This document shows, piece by piece, positions 31,771 to 35,067 of a stretch of 35,067 bases of DNA (the stretch's first letter is position 1; every line of letters starts with the position of its first letter). The notes under the pieces are model-generated. The model was not told the origin of the DNA and did no database searches. It was given only the letters and a program-made list of their open reading frames with translations. This DNA comes from Shouchella shacheensis. GTDB lineage: Bacteria > Bacillota > Bacilli > Bacillales > Bacillaceae_D. The position numbers were made by a program, and so were the translations under genes. The stretch lies in assembly GCF_001484965.1 (NCBI RefSeq), contig NZ_KQ947399.1:9576-44642 (forward strand). Reading direction: 5' to 3'.

Positions 31771-32592
31771 ATGGAAAAAGTGGTAGAGGAAGTACGTGAA
31801 ACGGTGAATTCGAATACAAGACCAAGCGTAAAGGATACATCATCCGTGTATAACGTCAAAGATCTAAACCTTTGGTACGGGGATAACCATGCTTTAAAAA
31901 GTGTTGATATGAACATTCCCGAGAAGACGGTTACAGCCATTATTGGACCATCTGGCTGTGGAAAGTCCACCTTTCTAAAAACACTTAATCGTATGGTTGA
32001 AATGACGCCGATAGTTCGAACCACTGGCGATATTCACTACCGGGAGCAGAATATCTTTGATACGAAATATAAAGTCGAAGAATTACGCACTCGGGTAGGG
32101 ATGGTTTTTCAAAAACCGAACCCTTTTTCTAAGTCGATATTTGAAAATGTGGCTTATGGACCGAGAATTCACGGGATTAAAGACAAGAAAACGCTTGAAC
32201 AGATTGTGGAAAAAAGTTTAAAAGGGGCAGCGATCTGGGAGGAAGTTAAAGACCGGTTGCACGACAATGCCTATGGTTTGTCAGGAGGACAACAACAAAG
32301 AATTTGTATAGCCAGATGTCTCGCCATTGAGCCTGATGTTATCCTAATGGATGAGCCTACTTCCGCATTGGATCCCATATCTACTCTAAAAGTAGAGGAG
32401 CTCATCCAAGATCTGAAGCAGAAATACAGCATTATTATCGTCACTCACAATATGCAACAGGCGGCGAGAGTCTCTGATTTTACTGCATTTTTCTTACATG
32501 GTGAGCTGATTGAAATGGATAAAACGGATAAACTATTCTCTACCCCTTTAGATAGCAGAACAGATGATTATATTACTGGGCGTTTTGGATAA
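31771..32592 (+). CDS. pstB: Phosphate ABC transporter ATP-binding protein PstB
   Basis: This is the 273-residue cytosolic ATPase of the Pst transporter. Walker A is GPSGCGKST (59-67), the Q-loop lies in MVFQKPNPF, the signature is LSGGQQQR and Walker B is [13 protein letters not shown], followed by the switch [15 protein letters not shown]. About 24 residues precede the usual PstB start ([11 protein letters not shown]). The start is ATG 31771, eight bases after AAGGGAG; the GTG at 31762 overlaps that site. Confidence 0.96.
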   Translation: MEKVVEEVRETVNSNTRPSVKDTSSVYNVKDLNLWYGDNHALKSVDMNIPEKTVTAIIGPSGCGKSTFLKTLNRMVEMTPIVRTTGDIHYREQNIFDTKYKVEELRTRVGMVFQKPNPFSKSIFENVAYGPRIHGIKDKKTLEQIVEKSLKGAAIWEEVKDRLHDNAYGLSGGQQQRICIARCLAIEPDVILMDEPTSALDPISTLKVEELIQDLKQKYSIIIVTHNMQQAARVSDFTAFFLHGELIEMDKTDKLFSTPLDSRTDDYITGRFG

Positions 32593-32605
32593 GGAGGTAT
32601 ATACG

Positions 32606-33259
32606 ATGAGAGAAAATTTCCACCTTCAGTTAGATTCCCTAAAAGAAGACGTTCACACCATTTCCCAAATGACCATCAAAGCACACCAAAAAGCAAATCG
32701 GTGTCTGACTGAACACAATAATGTATTGGGAAATGAAGTTATCCGTGAAGATAAAACAATTAATCAAAAAGAAGAAACAATTAATGAAAAGGCAATCCTA
32801 TTAATAACGAGGGAACAACCAATTGCCTCGGATTTAAGAAGAATTATCGTTGCTTTAAAAGTCTCGAATGATATCGAAAGGATTGCGGACTATGCAGTGA
32901 ATATTGCCAAAACTGCCCAACGTTATAACTACGATTCATTTAATGATGTGTTACTGCCAATTAGCAAAATGAATGGTGTTGTTCGCGAGATGCTTGAAAA
33001 CACGATGGAGGCCTATGTAAAAGAAGATGTTAATCGCGCTTTAGAGAGCGCGCAAAAAGACAATGATATTGATCAATTATACAGACAGTCAGTTGGCAAG
33101 TTAATGCGCGTTTCGGCTATGAACCAAAACGATTCTGAGGGGATCATGCAGCTATTATTAGTTTGTAAGTATCTTGAGAGAGCAGGAGACCACATCACAA
33201 ATATTGCAGAGAATATTTTGTACTTGGTCAACGGAACGAAAATGGATTTAAATGATTAA
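32606..33259 (+). CDS. phoU: Phosphate signalling/transport regulator PhoU
   Basis: The 217-residue all-helical protein is built of two three-helix PhoU repeats. Each has a metal-binding E/D-rich stretch: IREDKTINQKEETINEKAI with SNDIERIADYAVNIAKTA in the first, and KYLERAGDHITNIAENILYLV in the second. It restrains Pst activity and phosphate-starvation signalling in other bacteria. The start is ATG 32606 after AAGGAGG, and the operon ends with a hairpin. Confidence 0.95.
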   Translation: MRENFHLQLDSLKEDVHTISQMTIKAHQKANRCLTEHNNVLGNEVIREDKTINQKEETINEKAILLITREQPIASDLRRIIVALKVSNDIERIADYAVNIAKTAQRYNYDSFNDVLLPISKMNGVVREMLENTMEAYVKEDVNRALESAQKDNDIDQLYRQSVGKLMRVSAMNQNDSEGIMQLLLVCKYLERAGDHITNIAENILYLVNGTKMDLND

Positions 33260-33263
33260 GCTA

Positions 33264-33292
33264 AGAACCACTTCATTTGGAGTGGTTCTCTT
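33264..33292. terminator. Hairpin between phoU and the convergent regulator
   Basis: A 9-bp stem, AGAACCACT with AGTGGTTCT, has an 8-base loop and is followed by CTTC on the plus strand. It overlaps the last codons of the minus-strand gene. Termination strength is modest because there is no long T-run. Confidence 0.65.
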
Positions 33293-33998
33293 CAATTATT
33301 AACATGTATCCTTTGCCTCTATAAGAAGCAATTGAGATATCTGTGACATTATTACTAGTAAGCTTTTTTCTTATATTGTATATATAGGCATCAATCGCTC
33401 GGTCATTATCACTATTAGTATCCGTCGTTTTGTTCCATATAGTGTTGATTTGAGGGCGGCTTACGATCTCATTGCGGTGTTTTTGTAATATGTTAAGCAA
33501 CTGAAATTCACGAACGGTAAAGAAGATTTGTTGTCCTTTATAAAAAACGTTATATTCGTCTAGGTACATCGATAAGTCTCCAAAGGAGACAACATGATTA
33601 CTTGTATCACTACTAGTTGAAGGTGAACAAACGCAATGGTAAATGCGAATAACACGTTTTATTCGTGAGACAAGTTCCCTTTTATTTTCGTTAGTAAGAA
33701 TTAAAAACTCATCTGCGCCTGCTTCAATAAACAGCACAGCATGAATATCATCGTATAAATTTGAAACAATGACTAAGGGGATCGTAGGGAAATGACGTTT
33801 TATTTTTTGGATAGAGTTTACCTCGTTATGACCTAAAATCTCTGGTGTTGCAAGAATGCAATCAATGTCATTCCTATTCCTTTCGAATAAGTGCTGGAAA
33901 GTATGTGCGATGTTTATTGAAAATAGAGGGTTCGAAAGTTGTTCAGTGGTCTTAGAGTTTATCGAAGAGTCATCACTAAGAAGGATAATGGTATACAT
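33273..33998 (-). CDS. OmpR-type response regulator with a degenerate receiver domain
   Basis: The 241-residue protein has an N-terminal receiver-like domain (1-115) and a C-terminal OmpR/PhoB winged helix: FTVREFQLLNILQKHRNEIVSRPQI, DRAIDAYIYNIRKKL and the wing YRGKGYML. The acid pocket (Asp9, Asp10) is present. The phospho-acceptor Asp is replaced by Thr51 in DIDCILATPE, and the conserved Lys of the KP motif by Leu101 (GADEFLILTN). It should not be activated by ordinary histidine-kinase phosphorylation. No kinase gene is adjacent. The start is 33998, preceded by GGAAGGAG; an upstream ATG lacks a site. It converges on phoU and diverges from arsR. Confidence 0.85.
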   Translation of the reverse strand: MYTIILLSDDSSINSKTTEQLSNPLFSINIAHTFQHLFERNRNDIDCILATPEILGHNEVNSIQKIKRHFPTIPLVIVSNLYDDIHAVLFIEAGADEFLILTNENKRELVSRIKRVIRIYHCVCSPSTSSDTSNHVVSFGDLSMYLDEYNVFYKGQQIFFTVREFQLLNILQKHRNEIVSRPQINTIWNKTTDTNSDNDRAIDAYIYNIRKKLTSNNVTDISIASYRGKGYMLIIEENHSK

Positions 33999-34114
33999 AT
34001 TGACGGCTCCTTCCTCTCTGTATATAACACAACAACAATGTAATAAAATATGTATATAAAGTACCATTTATATAACGAGGTGTCAATATACAGGCACATC
34101 ATTTACTAGACAGA

Positions 34115-34146
34115 ATAAGTTATATTAAACATAATTATTGACTTAT
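34115..34146 (+). promoter_or_regulatory. Possible ArsR operator
   Basis: The inverted repeat ATAAGT (34115-34120) / ACTTAT (34141-34146) lies just upstream of the arsR ribosome binding site in a very AT-rich leader. No clear promoter could be assigned. Confidence 0.35.
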
Positions 34147-34165
34147 ATAAAAGGCAGGTAATATA

Positions 34166-34537
34166 ATGAGTGTGAAGGAGATGATACTAGTGGTAGCTAC
34201 AGCAAATCTAACTTCAGCGGAGGTTGCTCAGTGTTTAAAAGTACTCAGTGACCCTACACGGCTGTTGATTTTGAAACTTGTACAAAAAAAAGAATACTGT
34301 GTATGTCAATTTGTAGAGATGTTCGAAATTAGTCAACCGGCGGTTAGTCAACACATTCGGAAGTTGAAGCAAACAGAGTTATTAAAAGAAGTAAGAAGAG
34401 GACAGTGGAGATTTTACTCTCTTGATCCTTCATCTAAGCACTATCAGGTCGTTGTGGATGTACTTAATTACATTGATGGTGATGATGAGCAACTAAAAGA
34501 GTTATTGATGAAAGAAACACCTGTAATTTGTAATTAA
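34166..34537 (+). CDS. arsR: ArsR-family arsenite/antimonite-responsive repressor
   Basis: The 123-residue winged-helix repressor has a DNA-binding helix in ISQPAVSQHIRKLKQTELL and the metalloid-site motif Cys45-Val-Cys47 in KKEYCVCQFVEMF, as in As(III)-sensing ArsR proteins. It lacks the N-terminal cysteine pair of CadC. The ATG at 34166 follows AAAGGCAGGT. The arsB-type pump starts 12 bases downstream, so the two form an operon under autoregulation. Confidence 0.9.
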   Translation: MSVKEMILVVATANLTSAEVAQCLKVLSDPTRLLILKLVQKKEYCVCQFVEMFEISQPAVSQHIRKLKQTELLKEVRRGQWRFYSLDPSSKHYQVVVDVLNYIDGDDEQLKELLMKETPVICN

Positions 34538-34549
34538 GGGGGGACCTTG

Positions 34550-35067
34550 TTGACTTCAGTCATTTTGGCATCGACGATTTTTGTCTTAACACTTGTCCTT
34601 GTCATCTGGCAGCCTAGAAATTTAAACATCGGCTGGTCAGCATGCGGAGGAGCTATCCTTGCCTTGCTTCTAGGTGTCGTTAATTTTGCAGACGTTATAG
34701 AAGTCACAGGCATTGTGTGGAACGCAACATTAACGTTTATCGCGGTCATTATAATATCGCTTATCTTGGACGAAATTGGTTTCTTTGAATGGTCCGCTCT
34801 ACATATGACAAGAGCAGCCAAAGGGAACGCAGTCCTCATGTTTGTCTATGTATGTGTGTTAGGTTCGATTGTCGCCGCATTCTTTGCAAATGACGGGGCA
34901 GCTTTGATTTTAACACCCATCGTTCTGGCAATGGTTCGTTCATTGAATTTTGATGAAAAAATGGTTTTTCCGTTTATTATTGCCAGTGGGTTTATTGCAG
35001 ACACCACATCACTGCCTTTGATTGTTAGTAACTTGGTGAATATTGTTTCTGCTGATTTCTTTGGCAT
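34550..35067 (+). CDS. arsB: Arsenite efflux permease, ArsB type (3' end outside window)
   Basis: The first 172 codons of a membrane transporter are present. The start is TTG 34550, six bases after AAGGGGGG; another TTG one codon earlier is closer than ideal. The translation ([34 protein letters not shown] at the start, then [46 protein letters not shown] and [26 protein letters not shown]) matches the N-terminal half of ArsB, a proton-driven As(III)/Sb(III) exporter. It is truncated only by the window edge. Confidence 0.92.
   Translation, partial: MTSVILASTIFVLTLVLVIWQPRNLNIGWSACGGAILALLLGVVNFADVIEVTGIVWNATLTFIAVIIISLILDEIGFFEWSALHMTRAAKGNAVLMFVYVCVLGSIVAAFFANDGAALILTPIVLAMVRSLNFDEKMVFPFIIASGFIADTTSLPLIVSNLVNIVSADFFG

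Overview
The window looks like chromosome of an endospore-forming member of the Bacillaceae (Bacillus-like, low to moderate G+C). Evidence is the intact forespore cluster dacF-spoIIAA-spoIIAB-sigF followed by spoVAC-spoVAD-spoVAE-spoVAEa-spoVAF and lysA, which is the conserved Bacillus order. Start sites have strong Shine-Dalgarno sequences, and candidate promoters of the sigma-A, B, F, G and H types can be read upstream of several genes.

Layout. (1) 1-1.7 kb: a tandem array of a 124-bp hairpin repeat, then pdp (pyrimidine-nucleoside phosphorylase). (2) 1.7-8.2 kb: a block between two direct copies of the same repeat. It holds a general-stress FMN-binding protein, an Ohr-type peroxidase, a VLRF1-type release-factor-like protein, a TetR regulator with a DHA2 efflux pump, a small DUF2188 protein, a YdjM-like membrane protein and a lipoprotein polysaccharide deacetylase. 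As I remember Bacillus gene order, pdp/pupG normally adjoins dacF, so this block appears inserted. (3) 8.2-17.3 kb: the sporulation core, with a sigma-F-type promoter before dacF, a sigma-H-type promoter before spoIIAA and a sigma-G-type promoter before spoVAC. spoVAA and spoVAB are absent. lysA follows after two more repeat copies. (4) 17.4-21.7 kb: two tandem large-subunit catalase paralogues that both lack the distal-pocket asparagine. (5) 21.7-28.9 kb: an AT-richer accessory stretch with an unrecognised conserved protein, a frameshifted nrnB pseudogene, a cadC-cadA cadmium/zinc efflux operon, a solitary bioB with a small upstream ORF, and an IS110-family transposase remnant. (6) 28.8-33.3 kb: a pstS-pstC-pstA-pstB-phoU operon behind a candidate Pho box of 11-bp periodicity. 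(7) 33.3-35.07 kb: a convergent OmpR-type regulator with a degenerate receiver domain, then arsR and an arsB-type pump cut by the window edge.

How it fits together. The left half is spore commitment (SigF and its regulators AA and AB), spore DPA channel genes and lysine/DAP metabolism, interrupted by stress and efflux genes. The right half is oxidative-stress, metal, arsenic and phosphate functions. The Pst system can also carry arsenate, so the adjacent ars genes make physiological sense.

The least conventional signals are: the hairpin repeat family, whose stems are kept while their sequence changes and whose copies follow terminator T-runs; the catalase pair with an altered distal pocket; the regulator without a phospho-acceptor aspartate beside pst; and a 37-codon ORF overlapping bioB by ATGA. 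No search or alignment tool was used; family assignments rest on motifs and remembered homologues.
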